DNA from: Nocardia wallacei
GTDB lineage: Bacteria > Actinomycetota > Actinomycetes > Mycobacteriales > Mycobacteriaceae
Direction of reading: 5' to 3'
Length of the DNA: 64,000 bases
NCBI RefSeq assembly: GCF_029869545.1
Contig: NZ_JARWQD010000210.1
Location: 1-64,000 of the forward strand
Every line of letters begins with the position of its first letter. Position 1 is the stretch's first letter. This document shows positions 1 through 8,108 of the stretch, one piece after another. The notes below the pieces were generated by a model. The model made no database searches. It was given only the letters and a program-made list of their open reading frames with translations, and was not told the origin of the DNA. A program made the position numbers and the translations under genes.

Positions 1-34
1 CTTCTGCACCGCCGGTTCCGACGAGCCCACCAGC
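1..34 (+). repeat. 34-nt exact duplicate of an internal coding segment
   Basis: Bases 1-34 are identical to 12753-12786, which lie inside the membrane-anchor codons of the proline-rich protein at 11572-12912. Similarity ends at base 35 and the sequence passes into poly-C. A short perfect copy at the very edge of a sequence, followed by homopolymer, looks like an assembly or contig-end artefact rather than a biological repeat. Confidence 0.8.
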
Positions 35-40
35 GCCGCC

Positions 41-272
<232 letters not shown>

Positions 273-974
273 ACGGCGGAACTGGATTCCCTGGTGGCGC
301 AGCGGATCTCGGGCATACCGCTGGAACATCTGCTGGGCTGGACCGACTTTCGCGGACTGCGGGTGGCGGTGGGGCCGGGCGTGTTCGTGCCGAGGCAGCG
401 CACCGGATTCCTGGTCGAGCAGGCGGTGGACCGCGGCCGCCGCGGCGGTGCGCGGGTCGTGGTCGACCTGTGCTGTGGCTGCGGGGCGCTGGGCCTCGCG
501 GTCGCCACGGAGCTGGCCGCGTACGGCATCGCCGTCGACCTCACCGCGAGCGATATCGAACCCGCGGCGGTGGCCTGTGCCCGGCGCAACCTCGAATCCC
601 TGGGTGCCCGCGTCTGCCAGGGCGACCTGTTCGCACCGCTGCCCGCGGAGCTGACCGGGCGAATCGACCTCCTGCTCGCCAACACCCCCTACGTGCCTTC
701 CCAGATGATCGGCCGTATGCCCCCGGAGGCGCGCGATCACGAGCCCCGCTCGGCCCTCGACGGCGGCTCCGACGGCCTCGATATCGTGCGCCGCGTCGCC
801 GCCGGGGCGCCGGACCGGCTGGCGCCCGGCGGTCACGTGCTCGTCGAGGCCAGCGACGCGCAGGCGCCCCGCGCCGCGAAAATCTTCGCCCGGCACGGCC
901 TCACGCCGACGATCGCCCACTGCGAGGAACTCGAGACGACCGTCGTGATCGGCACCCGGCTCGCCTCCGGCTGA
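273..974 (+). CDS. PrmC/HemK-related protein N5-glutamine methyltransferase, 5'-truncated
   Basis: SAM-dependent methyltransferase of the group related to PrmC, which methylates glutamine side chains (the release-factor GGQ glutamine in true PrmC). The visible part has the PrmC-like 'PLEHLLGWTDFRGLRV' segment, the 'VPRQRTGFLVE' stretch, a glycine-rich SAM motif (DLCCGCGALGLAVA) and 'LLANTPYVP', a variant of the catalytic NPPY motif with Thr for the first Pro. That variant is why I call it PrmC-related and not PrmC itself. The frame is open from 273 and the residues before the GTG at 294 (TAELDSLVAQR) still look like the family, so the true start lies upstream and is lost in the poly-C tract. 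About 60-80 N-terminal residues appear to be missing. Confidence 0.75.
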   Translation, partial: TAELDSLVAQRISGIPLEHLLGWTDFRGLRVAVGPGVFVPRQRTGFLVEQAVDRGRRGGARVVVDLCCGCGALGLAVATELAAYGIAVDLTASDIEPAAVACARRNLESLGARVCQGDLFAPLPAELTGRIDLLLANTPYVPSQMIGRMPPEARDHEPRSALDGGSDGLDIVRRVAAGAPDRLAPGGHVLVEASDAQAPRAAKIFARHGLTPTIAHCEELETTVVIGTRLASG

Positions 975-1153
975 GCCGGTCCGAGACACCTACCCCTCAG
1001 CCAGAATTCCAGCGCGCATTTTAGCGAACTCGGATCGAATGCGGAACGAAATTCGAATTCGAACCGCCCGGTAGAAATGCCGCGGCGGAGCGTGGTGGGG
1101 GTTGCGGTATAGTCGCCGTATCGCGAAAGCCTTTAGCAGACACTGGGATAGCC

Positions 1154-2050
1154 ATGTATGCAGACAGGTGTGAGCGTCAGACGGCCGATGACGACGTGTC
1201 GCGATATTATGTGCGCAAAACGGCCGAGATCATGCACAAATACGGTCCCGGGCCACGCATCCACTTTCATGTCGGCCTATTTCCCGACGGGTCCGAGCCG
1301 CCCACGTCCAACGTGCCCGGACAGGTCCTGCAGCGACGGCTGCACGACTCTCAGGAAGAGGCGCTCACCCACGCGGCCGAGGTATGGGATGTGACCGGTC
1401 ACCGGCCCGGCGACCTGCTCGACATCGGGTGCGGGGTGGGTGGTGGCTCGCTGTTCTGGGCGCAGGAGCACGACGCCGTCGTCACCGGTGTGACCGTCGC
1501 CGCCGACCATGTCGGCGTGATGCGGCAGCTGGTACGCCGTGCCGGGGCGCAGGGCCGGGTGTCGGTGCGGGCACAGGATGCTCACACGCTCACCGACCGC
1601 AATGCCTTCGATGCCGCCGTGGCGTTCGAAAGTTCCGGGTATATGAATCGAGCCCGGCTGTTCGAGGTCGTCGGCACCGCGTTGCGCCCCGGGGGCTGGT
1701 TCGGAATCCAGGAACATTTCCTGTCGCACCCGGACCGGGATAACGTCGCCGCCCTGCTGGACGGCTATTACAAAACCCGGCTCGGAGTCCTCGGGGAATA
1801 CCTGTCCGCGGCCGCGGCGGCGGGATTCGTCCTCGAGGCCGACGAGGACGTCACCGCGCGCGTCACCGAATTCTGGATGCAGTCGGCGGCCTGGACGACC
1901 GCCGAACTCGCGGCGATCGACGACGGCCGGGCGTCCCCGATCCGGCGGGAGCGGCTGCTGCAGTCCTGCGTTTTCCACGGGCGGCTGTTCCGGCTCTGGC
2001 GGGACCACGCGGTGCAGACGCGTCAATTGCTGTTCCGCCTGCCCCGCTGA
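1154..2050 (+). CDS. SAM-dependent C-methyltransferase, probably acting on a prenyl diphosphate
   Basis: Class I methyltransferase of 298 residues with motif I ([12 protein letters not shown]) at about residues 87-98, an acidic motif near '[10 protein letters not shown]', and a post-motif '[14 protein letters not shown]'. The N-terminal '[18 protein letters not shown]' segment is of the type seen in methyltransferases paired with terpene synthases. A terpene synthase begins 21 nt after its stop, so the natural reading is methylation of geranyl diphosphate (or another prenyl diphosphate) to feed that enzyme, as in 2-methylisoborneol biosynthesis. The acceptor (GPP, IPP or FPP) cannot be told from sequence. 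A TATAGT hexamer at 1108-1113 is a possible -10. The cyclic-nucleotide-binding gene common in Streptomyces methylisoborneol operons is not present upstream. Confidence 0.7.
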   Translation: MYADRCERQTADDDVSRYYVRKTAEIMHKYGPGPRIHFHVGLFPDGSEPPTSNVPGQVLQRRLHDSQEEALTHAAEVWDVTGHRPGDLLDIGCGVGGGSLFWAQEHDAVVTGVTVAADHVGVMRQLVRRAGAQGRVSVRAQDAHTLTDRNAFDAAVAFESSGYMNRARLFEVVGTALRPGGWFGIQEHFLSHPDRDNVAALLDGYYKTRLGVLGEYLSAAAAAGFVLEADEDVTARVTEFWMQSAAWTTAELAAIDDGRASPIRRERLLQSCVFHGRLFRLWRDHAVQTRQLLFRLPR

Positions 2051-2071
2051 GAGTCCGAGGAGGAGGGCGCC

Positions 2072-3190
2072 GTGGCCGTTCACCGAACCGTGCACCCGAG
2101 TACCGCACAGCGATACTCGCTGCCGCCGTTCTACTGCCCGATACCACCGGTCCTGAACCCGAATCTCGCACGTGTGACCGAGCGCGCCTGGCGGTGGACC
2201 GAAAGGGTCGGCCTGTACCGCACCGACGCCGATCGTGAGTGGGGCCGGGCAACCCACAGCGGCGAGTGGGCGTGCCGCCTGATCCCGGAGCCGTCGGCCG
2301 AGGATGTGGCGGTGCTGTTCGCCCGGTGGAACTACTGGCTGTTCGCCGTCGACGATCTCCTCGATGAAGATGCGGTGGGCGACACGGCAACGACCGTATC
2401 GGCCGGGCACACCATCGAGTTCGCGTGGCGAATGATCCGCGGCATCGAACATCCGGGCGCTCGGCTCGACCGCCCCGGCGCCGACCTGGTACCCGCCACG
2501 CGCGCGGCCGTGAGCGCGGTGCAGTGGCAGCGGATCACCCGCGCGGTCCGGGACTGGATGCTGGCCGCCACCCTGGAGGCCGCCACCACCGAGCGGGCCG
2601 CCCTCCCGGCCCTCGACGACTATCTGGCGGTGTGCGCGGAGGGCAGCGGATTCCGCTTCTTCTTCGGCTGGATGGAGATCGGGGCGGGCGTCGAGGTGCC
2701 GCCGGAGCGGCTGTACGCGCCGGGCCCGCAGGCGCTCGCGCACCTGGCCGGGACCATCATCCGGATCGACAACGATCTGATGGGCTATCGGAAGGGCGAC
2801 CATCTCGATCCACCGGCGCAGAACATCGCCAATATCCTTGTCCGCCACCGCGGCTGCGCGCTGCCGGATGCGATGGCCGAGGCGGCGGCGCTGCGCGACC
2901 GGCTGATGCTGCGCTTCCTCCAGCTCGCCGACCGGATCGGCGGATCGCCCGCCTGCGGCCCGGCGTTGCGGCGCTATATCGCCGGATTGGGCCACACCAT
3001 TCGCGCGAACCTCGACTGGGGCAATACCGCGCCCCGGTACGCCAGCCCGCGAAATCATCACGCGCACCCCGACCCCACGGCGACCTGCGGGATCTCCGTC
3101 ACCGATGCCGCACCCGCCCCGCCGACCGGCCCGCCGCGGGACGCGCCCGCGGTCGCCTGGTGGTGGGATCGGTCGCTGGACCGTCTCTAG
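2072..3190 (+). CDS. Class I terpene synthase (2-methylisoborneol synthase-like)
   Basis: 372-residue class I terpene cyclase that would ionise a prenyl diphosphate through a Mg2+ cluster. The aspartate-rich motif DDLLDE is at residues 94-99. The second metal site is NDLMGYRKGD at 234-243. In the usual NDxxSxxxE pattern the Ser and the Glu are metal ligands; here both positions are Gly, with an Asp one residue later. A C-terminal Arg-Tyr (around 'NTAPRYA') fits the diphosphate sensor, and the tail from about residue 340 is proline-rich and disordered-looking. An AGGAGG ribosome site precedes the GTG start, 21 nt after the methyltransferase, so the two are an operon making a methylated (C11-type) terpene if the upstream assignment is right. 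The altered NSE motif makes the product or even activity uncertain. Confidence 0.75.
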   Translation: MAVHRTVHPSTAQRYSLPPFYCPIPPVLNPNLARVTERAWRWTERVGLYRTDADREWGRATHSGEWACRLIPEPSAEDVAVLFARWNYWLFAVDDLLDEDAVGDTATTVSAGHTIEFAWRMIRGIEHPGARLDRPGADLVPATRAAVSAVQWQRITRAVRDWMLAATLEAATTERAALPALDDYLAVCAEGSGFRFFFGWMEIGAGVEVPPERLYAPGPQALAHLAGTIIRIDNDLMGYRKGDHLDPPAQNIANILVRHRGCALPDAMAEAAALRDRLMLRFLQLADRIGGSPACGPALRRYIAGLGHTIRANLDWGNTAPRYASPRNHHAHPDPTATCGISVTDAAPAPPTGPPRDAPAVAWWWDRSLDRL

Positions 3191-3197
3191 CGGGCCG

Positions 3198-3247
3198 CCG
3201 GCGCCGAGAGGCGAAGCGGCTCATGTGCATCCGCCCCTCGGCGCCGG
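3198..3247. terminator. Hairpin between convergent terpene synthase and MFS genes
   Basis: Two 16-nt arms (3198-3213 and 3232-3247) pair with a single mismatch around an 18-nt loop. It starts 8 nt after the terpene-synthase stop and lies before the convergent MFS stop, so it can end transcription from either side. No U-run follows, as is common in high-GC actinobacteria. Confidence 0.65.
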
Positions 3248-3340
3248 TTGTATCCGAGACAGTGCCCGGCAGGCCATGCGGCGACCACCGGGCACCATCC
3301 AGATATTCGGAGCAGCCACCGCGATGGATGCCTTCCGGCC

Positions 3341-4600
3341 TCATCGACCGGCCCGGCCGCCGAGCAGCGGCCGCGACAGCAGCGCCGTCGCCGCGGTGAT
3401 CAGCAGCAGCACGATGATGTAGCCGGAGAACAGCGCCGGATGCGCGGCGAACTGTTGCTTCAGGGCGGGAGTGGTGCCGCCGAAGACCGCCGCGGTGATC
3501 GTGTACGGCAGCGCCATCACGGTCACGCGGTAGCGGGCCGGGGCGACCATGGCCGTGGCGCCGGGCAGGGTCGCGGCCAGCGTCACCACGCAGACCGACC
3601 CCACGATCATCAGCACCCAATACGTCGCGGGCGTAGCCGAATTCAGCAACATCTGCATCGGCAGGGTCGCCAGCGCCGAGGCCAGTGCCGCACCGGCGAT
3701 CCAGCGCAGCGGGCCCACCCGGTCGGCCAAGGCCCCGAACACCGGCGCCGCCGCCATGTAGGCCAGCTGGGCGACCACGCCCGCCCACAACACCTGGGCG
3801 TCGGGCAATTTCAGCACCGAGATCGCATAGCTCGTCGGGGCGCTGACCCAGAGATAGTAGGACGACAGCGTGCCCGCGGTGATTCCCGCGACGGCCAGTG
3901 CGGGCGCGAGCAGTGCCCGCCAGTCGCGACGCCACCGCACCGGCCGCTCGGACGGCTCCCGGTCGAGGGTCTCGGGAATGGTGCGGCGGGCGAACAGGAA
4001 TACCAGCGACAGCGCGGCGGCGGCGAGGAACGGGATCCGCCAGTATCCGTCGCGCAGCGCGTCCGCGCCCGCGCCGGTCACCAGCGCGGCCACGAACAGG
4101 TTGGCCGAGATCGTGCCGAGGCCGTAGAAGATCGAGTACACGCTCGTGCCGAGCATCCGGCGCCGCGGCGGCGCGGAGTCGTACATGTACGCCTGCGCGA
4201 CCGCCTGCTCCCCGCCGAACGAGAAGCCCAGGACCAGCCGCCACACCAGCAGCAGGATCGGGGCCGCCGCGCCGATCGCCTCCCGGCCGGGTGTCAGCGC
4301 CATGCCCAGCGTCGCGACCCCGGCCAATCCGATCGACAGCACCAGCGCCGGCTTGCGGCCGCGCCGGTCCGCCAGCTGCCCCAGCACCAGCGCCCCGATC
4401 GGCCGGATCAGGAATCCGACGGCGAACAGGCCGAATCCGTACAGCACCGACTGCTGCAGGTCACCGCCGAAGAACTGTGGCGCGAAATAGGTCACCAGCA
4501 GCGCGTACAGCGACCATTCGTAGGCCTCGAGGGCGGCGCCCGCCGCGGCGGCGGTGATGCGATGGGCCGAGCGGGCGCGCGTGACGATCAATGTGTTCAT
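3341..4600 (-). CDS. MFS transporter, metabolite:H+ symporter-like
   Basis: Integral membrane permease of the major facilitator superfamily, 419 residues with about 12 hydrophobic segments. The loop 2-3 motif 'GQLADRRGRKPAL' and its second-half counterpart 'GALADRVGPLRW' are visible, and 'LVWRLVLGFSFGGEQAVAQAYM' resembles the metabolite:H+ symporter branch (ProP/ShiA type), which carries organic acids and osmolytes. The substrate cannot be named. I chose the ATG at 4600; an in-frame TTG at 4627 would add nine poorly hydrophobic residues. The gene stands alone, convergent with the terpene cassette and upstream of the broken mug gene. Confidence 0.75.
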   Translation of the reverse strand: MNTLIVTRARSAHRITAAAAGAALEAYEWSLYALLVTYFAPQFFGGDLQQSVLYGFGLFAVGFLIRPIGALVLGQLADRRGRKPALVLSIGLAGVATLGMALTPGREAIGAAAPILLLVWRLVLGFSFGGEQAVAQAYMYDSAPPRRRMLGTSVYSIFYGLGTISANLFVAALVTGAGADALRDGYWRIPFLAAAALSLVFLFARRTIPETLDREPSERPVRWRRDWRALLAPALAVAGITAGTLSSYYLWVSAPTSYAISVLKLPDAQVLWAGVVAQLAYMAAAPVFGALADRVGPLRWIAGAALASALATLPMQMLLNSATPATYWVLMIVGSVCVVTLAATLPGATAMVAPARYRVTVMALPYTITAAVFGGTTPALKQQFAAHPALFSGYIIVLLLITAATALLSRPLLGGRAGR

Positions 4601-4652
4601 GAGCGCGCCCACTTTAACACCGTTCAAGTTAGTTCCGTACCTGCACGTTCAC

Positions 4653-5230
4653 CTACCGAGCGGACCGACCGGTGCACTCGACGGCTTCGCGCAGGGCCCG
4701 GAATTCCGCCGCCAGCGCATCCAGCGTGTAGTGCGCGTTCAGGCCGCTCGGATTCGGCAGCACCCACACCTCGGTGTCGCCGAGCGACTCCGGTTGGCGG
4801 CCGACGGTCGTGCGCGGACGGCCGAACGCGGTGCGGTAGGCCCCGATTCCGAGCACGGCGAGCACCCGGGGCCGGTACCGCGCCACCCGCTCGACCAGCG
4901 CCCGCCCACCCGCGCGCAGTTCCTCCGGCGTCAGCTCGTCGGCCTTCGCCGTGGTCCGCGGCGCGACATTGGTGATGCCCAACCCCACCGCAACAGCTCG
5001 TCCTGCTCGTCCGGCCGCACCGGCCGCGGGGTGAAGCCCGACCGGAACAGGGCGGGCCAGAACCGATTACCCGGCCGGGCGAAGTGATGCCCCGTCGCCC
5101 CCGACCACAGCCCCGGATTGATCCCGCAGAACAGCACCCGCAGCCCCGGGGCGATCACGTCGTCGATCGTCTTGTCCTGTGCGGCAGCCAGTTCGGCGGC
5201 CGTCGGTCGGGTGGACGGTGCCTTCGCCAT
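4653..5230 (-). pseudogene. mug: Mug-type G:T/U mismatch DNA glycosylase, frameshifted
   Basis: Mug removes uracil or ethenocytosine opposite guanine. Residues from the ATG at 5230 carry the catalytic 'GINPGLWSGATGHHFARPGNRFW' region (the Asn of GINPG is the catalytic residue in E. coli Mug). The second half, in another frame, carries 'GLGITNVAPRTTAKADELT' and 'VLPNPSGLNAHY', the conserved DNA-intercalating loop. The halves meet at a C-run at 4983-4986 (GGGG on the coding strand); one extra base there restores a continuous Mug protein. The break is therefore either a recent pseudogenisation or a homopolymer sequencing error, and other errors in this record make the latter plausible. A GTG at 5272 is a less likely start. 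Confidence 0.8.
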
Positions 5231-5287
5231 GGCGTCAGTCTGCCCGAGCCCCGGCGCGATGCCCGAAACCACGGCCCACTACAAGCT

Positions 5288-5309
5288 GTAGTTGACGGTC
5301 GACTACCAT
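5288..5309 (+). promoter_or_regulatory. ctaA leaderless promoter with overlapping palindrome
   Basis: TACCAT at 5304-5309 lies 6 nt before the GTG at 5316, the spacing of a -10 element for a leaderless mRNA. Overlapping it is GTAGTTGACGGTCGACTAC (5288-5306), a near-perfect inverted repeat with 8 of 9 arm positions paired. A protein bound there would cover the -10. No known regulator is assigned; the palindrome is seen directly, its role is inferred. Confidence 0.45.
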
Positions 5310-5315
5310 CGGTGC

Positions 5316-6296
5316 GTGCTGTCTCGCGCATTCATGCGATTGGTCGATCTGCTGCCGCTGCCCTCGTTGCGGGTGCAGCGGATCATCGCGGCGGCGGTGA
5401 TCCTGTCGCAGGCGGGGATCTCGGTCACCGGTGCGGTCGTCCGCGTGACCGCGTCCGGGCTGGGCTGCCCCACCTGGCCGCAGTGCTTCCCGGGGAGTTT
5501 CACGCCGGTGGCGCACGCCGAGGTGCCGGTGCTGCATCAGGTCGTCGAATTCTCCAACCGCCTGCTGACCTTCGCGGTCACGCTGTGCGCGGCGCTGGTG
5601 GTGCTGGCCGTGCTGCGCGCCCGGCGGCGACGCGAGGTGGTGATCTACGCGTGGCTGATGCCCGGCGGCACCGTGGTGCAGGCGGTGATCGGCGGCATCA
5701 CGGTGCGCACCGGGCTGCTCTGGTGGACCGTCGCGGTGCATCTGCTGGCGTCGATGGTGATGGTGTGGCTGGCGGTGCAGCTGTTCGCCAAGATCGGCGA
5801 ACCCGACGACGGTGTCGAGGTGACGCAGGTGCCCGCGCCCCTGCGGTGGCTGACGGTGCTGAGCGCAATCGCGTTGTCCGGCACGCTGATTGCCGGGACG
5901 CTCGTCACCGGCGCCGGGCCGCACGCCGGGGACAAGAGCATCGAGCGGCAGGTCACGCGGCTCGAGGCGGAGATCGTGCCGCTGGTCCACCTGCACGCCG
6001 ACCTGCTGATCGCCTATCTCGCGCTGCTGGTCGGCCTGGCGTTCGGCCTGGCCGCGGTCGGCATGACGCGCGCGATCCGCCTGCGCCTGATCGTGGTCAT
6101 CGCACTGGTGTGCGCGCAGGGCACCGTCGGCGTGGTCCAGTACTTCACCGACGTCCCCGCGGCGCTGGTGGCCGTTCACGTCGGCGGCGCCGCCGCCTGC
6201 ACCGCCGCCACCGCCGCCCTGTGGGCGGCCATGCGCGGCCGCGAGCAGGTCGGGGCGTCGAACAACACCTCGACCGTCGCACGCGCCTCCTCCTGA
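5316..6296 (+). CDS. ctaA: Heme A synthase (COX15/CtaA family)
   Basis: Membrane enzyme that oxidises the C8 methyl of heme O to the formyl group of heme A, the cofactor of aa3 cytochrome c oxidase. The 326-residue protein has eight hydrophobic segments and the family signature near the N-terminus: 'VTGAVVRVTASGLGCPTWPQCFPGS' with the paired cysteines, then conserved histidines in 'VLHQVVEFSNRLL', 'TVAVHLL' and, in the second half, 'LVHLHADLL' and 'AVHVGGA'. The GTG at 5316 was preferred because of the leaderless promoter and because the protein then begins 'LSRAFMRLVDLLP'. ATG at 5334 is an alternative. It belongs functionally with ctaB at 12919-13911 and the SURF1 gene at 46914-47807. Confidence 0.9.
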   Translation: MLSRAFMRLVDLLPLPSLRVQRIIAAAVILSQAGISVTGAVVRVTASGLGCPTWPQCFPGSFTPVAHAEVPVLHQVVEFSNRLLTFAVTLCAALVVLAVLRARRRREVVIYAWLMPGGTVVQAVIGGITVRTGLLWWTVAVHLLASMVMVWLAVQLFAKIGEPDDGVEVTQVPAPLRWLTVLSAIALSGTLIAGTLVTGAGPHAGDKSIERQVTRLEAEIVPLVHLHADLLIAYLALLVGLAFGLAAVGMTRAIRLRLIVVIALVCAQGTVGVVQYFTDVPAALVAVHVGGAAACTAATAALWAAMRGREQVGASNNTSTVARASS

Positions 6297-6565
6297 ATGG
6301 GTCGCGATCGGCTCCGGGCGTCCGGCGCGTGCCGAAGTTGGCGCGTTCGCACCGAGATTGGCGTATTCCGCTCTCCCCCAGCGGTATCGCGGCGGGGACA
6401 CTGAACACGGCTGCCGCGACCGGGTGTGGTCGCCCAGCCAGGGGTTGTCTCACAGCACGCCCGCGGCTCGCCATCCCCGCGAGCGGCTGTGCGACGTGGG
6501 TTGGTGCGCGGTAGGTGAGTTTCGGGTGTTTTGCCGCGCCCACCCCTGCACTTCGATCACGGTCC

Positions 6566-6600
6566 TTGGCCCGCCGCGTGCCCCGCGCGATAATCCCTCC
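6566..6600 (+). promoter_or_regulatory. Promoter of the zinc-ribbon gene (leaderless type)
   Basis: TTGGCC (6566-6571), a 17-nt spacer and GATAAT (6589-6594), then 6 nt to the ATG at 6601. The layout matches a sigma-70-type promoter giving a leaderless transcript. In the rest of the 304-nt gap after ctaA (6297-6565) I see no gene or convincing structure. Confidence 0.5.
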
Positions 6601-6813
6601 ATGCCGACCTACGCGTACCGCTGCCGTGAATGCACCGACACGTTCGAACTCGTGCGCCCGATGAGCCGGTCCGCCGATCCCGCGCCCTGCCCGGGCGGGC
6701 ACACCGACACCGTCAAGCTGCTCAACGCGATCGCGCTGACCGGATCGGCGGGCGGCGCCGCGGCCGCGCCCGCCCCGGCCTCCGGTGGGTGCTGCGGCGG
6801 CTGCTGCGGCTGA
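6601..6813 (+). CDS. FmdB-family zinc ribbon protein
   Basis: Small 70-residue protein beginning 'MPTYAYRCRECTDTFELV', the FmdB/CxxC_CXXC_SSSS signature with a CxxC zinc knuckle. The second metal pair is diverged ('APCPGGHTDTV'). The tail is alanine-rich and ends in a cysteine-glycine string (GGCCGGCCG) that could bind metal. FmdB proteins are named from formamidase operons and are thought to be regulatory; the true role is unknown. It is a lone gene convergent with the solute-binding protein downstream. Confidence 0.75.
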   Translation: MPTYAYRCRECTDTFELVRPMSRSADPAPCPGGHTDTVKLLNAIALTGSAGGAAAAPAPASGGCCGGCCG

Positions 6814-6824
6814 CCCTCCCGCAC

Positions 6825-7601
6825 TCAGGCGGTGGCGTTCGGGCCGATCCAGGCGTCGAACAGGCGATCCACGCCACCGGTGGCCAGCTGCGCGGCCAGC
6901 CATCCGTTGACCTGGGCGGCGAGCAGCGGGTCCTGCTTGCGCAGCAGGAACACCTTGCCGAAGGAGTCGAACGGCCGGTCCGGGTGCAGCACCGTCAGAT
7001 CCGGATGCGTGCGCACGCGGTAGCGGCCCTCCACCGAATCCGTGGCGAAGACGTCGGCGCGCCCGGCGGCGATCTCGTCGAAGATCGTGACATTGTCCGG
7101 CCACAGGGTGAGCTGCGCGTCCGGGAAGTTCTTGCGCGCGAACTCCTCGTTGGTCCCGCCGCGGTTGACGATCACCCGGACCTCGGGCCGGTTGATCTGC
7201 TCGACGGTGGCGTACCTGTCCGCATCGGCCGTGCGCGTGATGGGGGCCTTGCCGTCGGTGCCGTAGGTGATCGAGAAGTCGGAGAAGGCGCGCCGCGCCG
7301 GCGAATCCGAGATGCCGCCGACGGCGATATCGCAGTTCAGGGCGCCGAAATCGGTCTTCAACCCGGTCCAGGTGGTCGGCACGAACTGGATCGGGCGGCG
7401 CAGCACATCGGCCAGGCCGCGGGCCAGATCGATATCCACGCCCCGGAATCCGCCCGTGCCGTCGCTCACCGAATACGGCGGGTAGTCACCGGTCGTGCAC
7501 ACCCGCAGGGCGGCCGGACCCTGGGCACTCGCCGGAACGGCCACGGCCACAAGAGAAATCACACCGGCCACCACCGCGGCCGCGATATGTCGAACTCGCA
7601 T
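6825..7601 (-). CDS. Periplasmic solute-binding protein, family 3 (amino-acid or PheC-like)
   Basis: 258-residue secreted protein: basic N-terminus, hydrophobic core and 'ASAQG' cleavage region at about residues 22-26, then a family 3 solute-binding fold ('LRVCTTGDYPPYS', 'GFRGVDIDLARGLADVL', 'FDEIAAGRADVFATDSVEGRYR'). There is no lipobox. The family includes ABC amino-acid binding proteins and secreted cyclohexadienyl dehydratases (PheC), which share this fold. No permease or ATPase gene is adjacent, which makes an enzymatic or orphan-receptor role possible. The ATG at 7601 is preferred; a GTG at 7610 adds three residues. Confidence 0.7.
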   Translation of the reverse strand: MRVRHIAAAVVAGVISLVAVAVPASAQGPAALRVCTTGDYPPYSVSDGTGGFRGVDIDLARGLADVLRRPIQFVPTTWTGLKTDFGALNCDIAVGGISDSPARRAFSDFSITYGTDGKAPITRTADADRYATVEQINRPEVRVIVNRGGTNEEFARKNFPDAQLTLWPDNVTIFDEIAAGRADVFATDSVEGRYRVRTHPDLTVLHPDRPFDSFGKVFLLRKQDPLLAAQVNGWLAAQLATGGVDRLFDAWIGPNATA

Positions 7602-7676
7602 ACTTCCCACTGCTCATGCGCGCCTCGGCGCCGCGGCGCCCTGGAGGCACGACGCTAGCAGACCGGCCGCGCGGGC

Positions 7677-8027
7677 TCAGCGCTCGTTGCGCGCCTTCGG
7701 AAAGCGGGTCTGGTGGGCGACCCAACCGGCCATCTTCGCCCAGTGCCCCTTCGCCGGGGTGACGATCGAGGTCAGCTCGCGGTCCCAGTGTTCGGTCTCC
7801 GACAGCCCGTTCACGGTCTCCACCAGCGCCTTCGCCGAGGCCAGATCGTCGACGACGCGGTCGCCGAGCACGCCGTCGGAGCCGACCAGGGTGACCCGGA
7901 CGCCCGCGCGGCCGATGGGCTGCAGCACGGCGGTGGCGGAACCTCCGTGTTCGGCGACGAACTCCTTCACCGAGTCGATCACGGAGGGCGACAGCTTCGT
8001 CGGTGCTGCGGTGGCGGTTTCGCTCAT
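7677..8027 (-). CDS. Conserved actinobacterial hypothetical protein
   Basis: 116-residue soluble protein starting 'MSETATAAPTKLSPS', with alternating helices and strands, 'VKEFVAEHGGSATAVLQPIGRAGVRVTLVG' in the middle and a basic C-terminus ('TRFPKARNER'). I do not recognise a functional family. It is divergent from the quinone oxidoreductase (81 nt apart). M. tuberculosis also has a small uncharacterised gene next to its qor homologue, suggesting a conserved neighbourhood. The perfect 14-nt palindrome GGCGCCGCGGCGCC at 7627-7640, just beyond its stop, may act as its terminator. Confidence 0.65.
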   Translation of the reverse strand: MSETATAAPTKLSPSVIDSVKEFVAEHGGSATAVLQPIGRAGVRVTLVGSDGVLGDRVVDDLASAKALVETVNGLSETEHWDRELTSIVTPAKGHWAKMAGWVAHQTRFPKARNER

Positions 8028-8108
8028 GATCGCGAGTTTACCGTCCAGTAGGTTCCGGTCCACCGCCCGGCGGGAATGATCACAGCGCGGCGGGTGTAGA
8101 ACGTTGTC

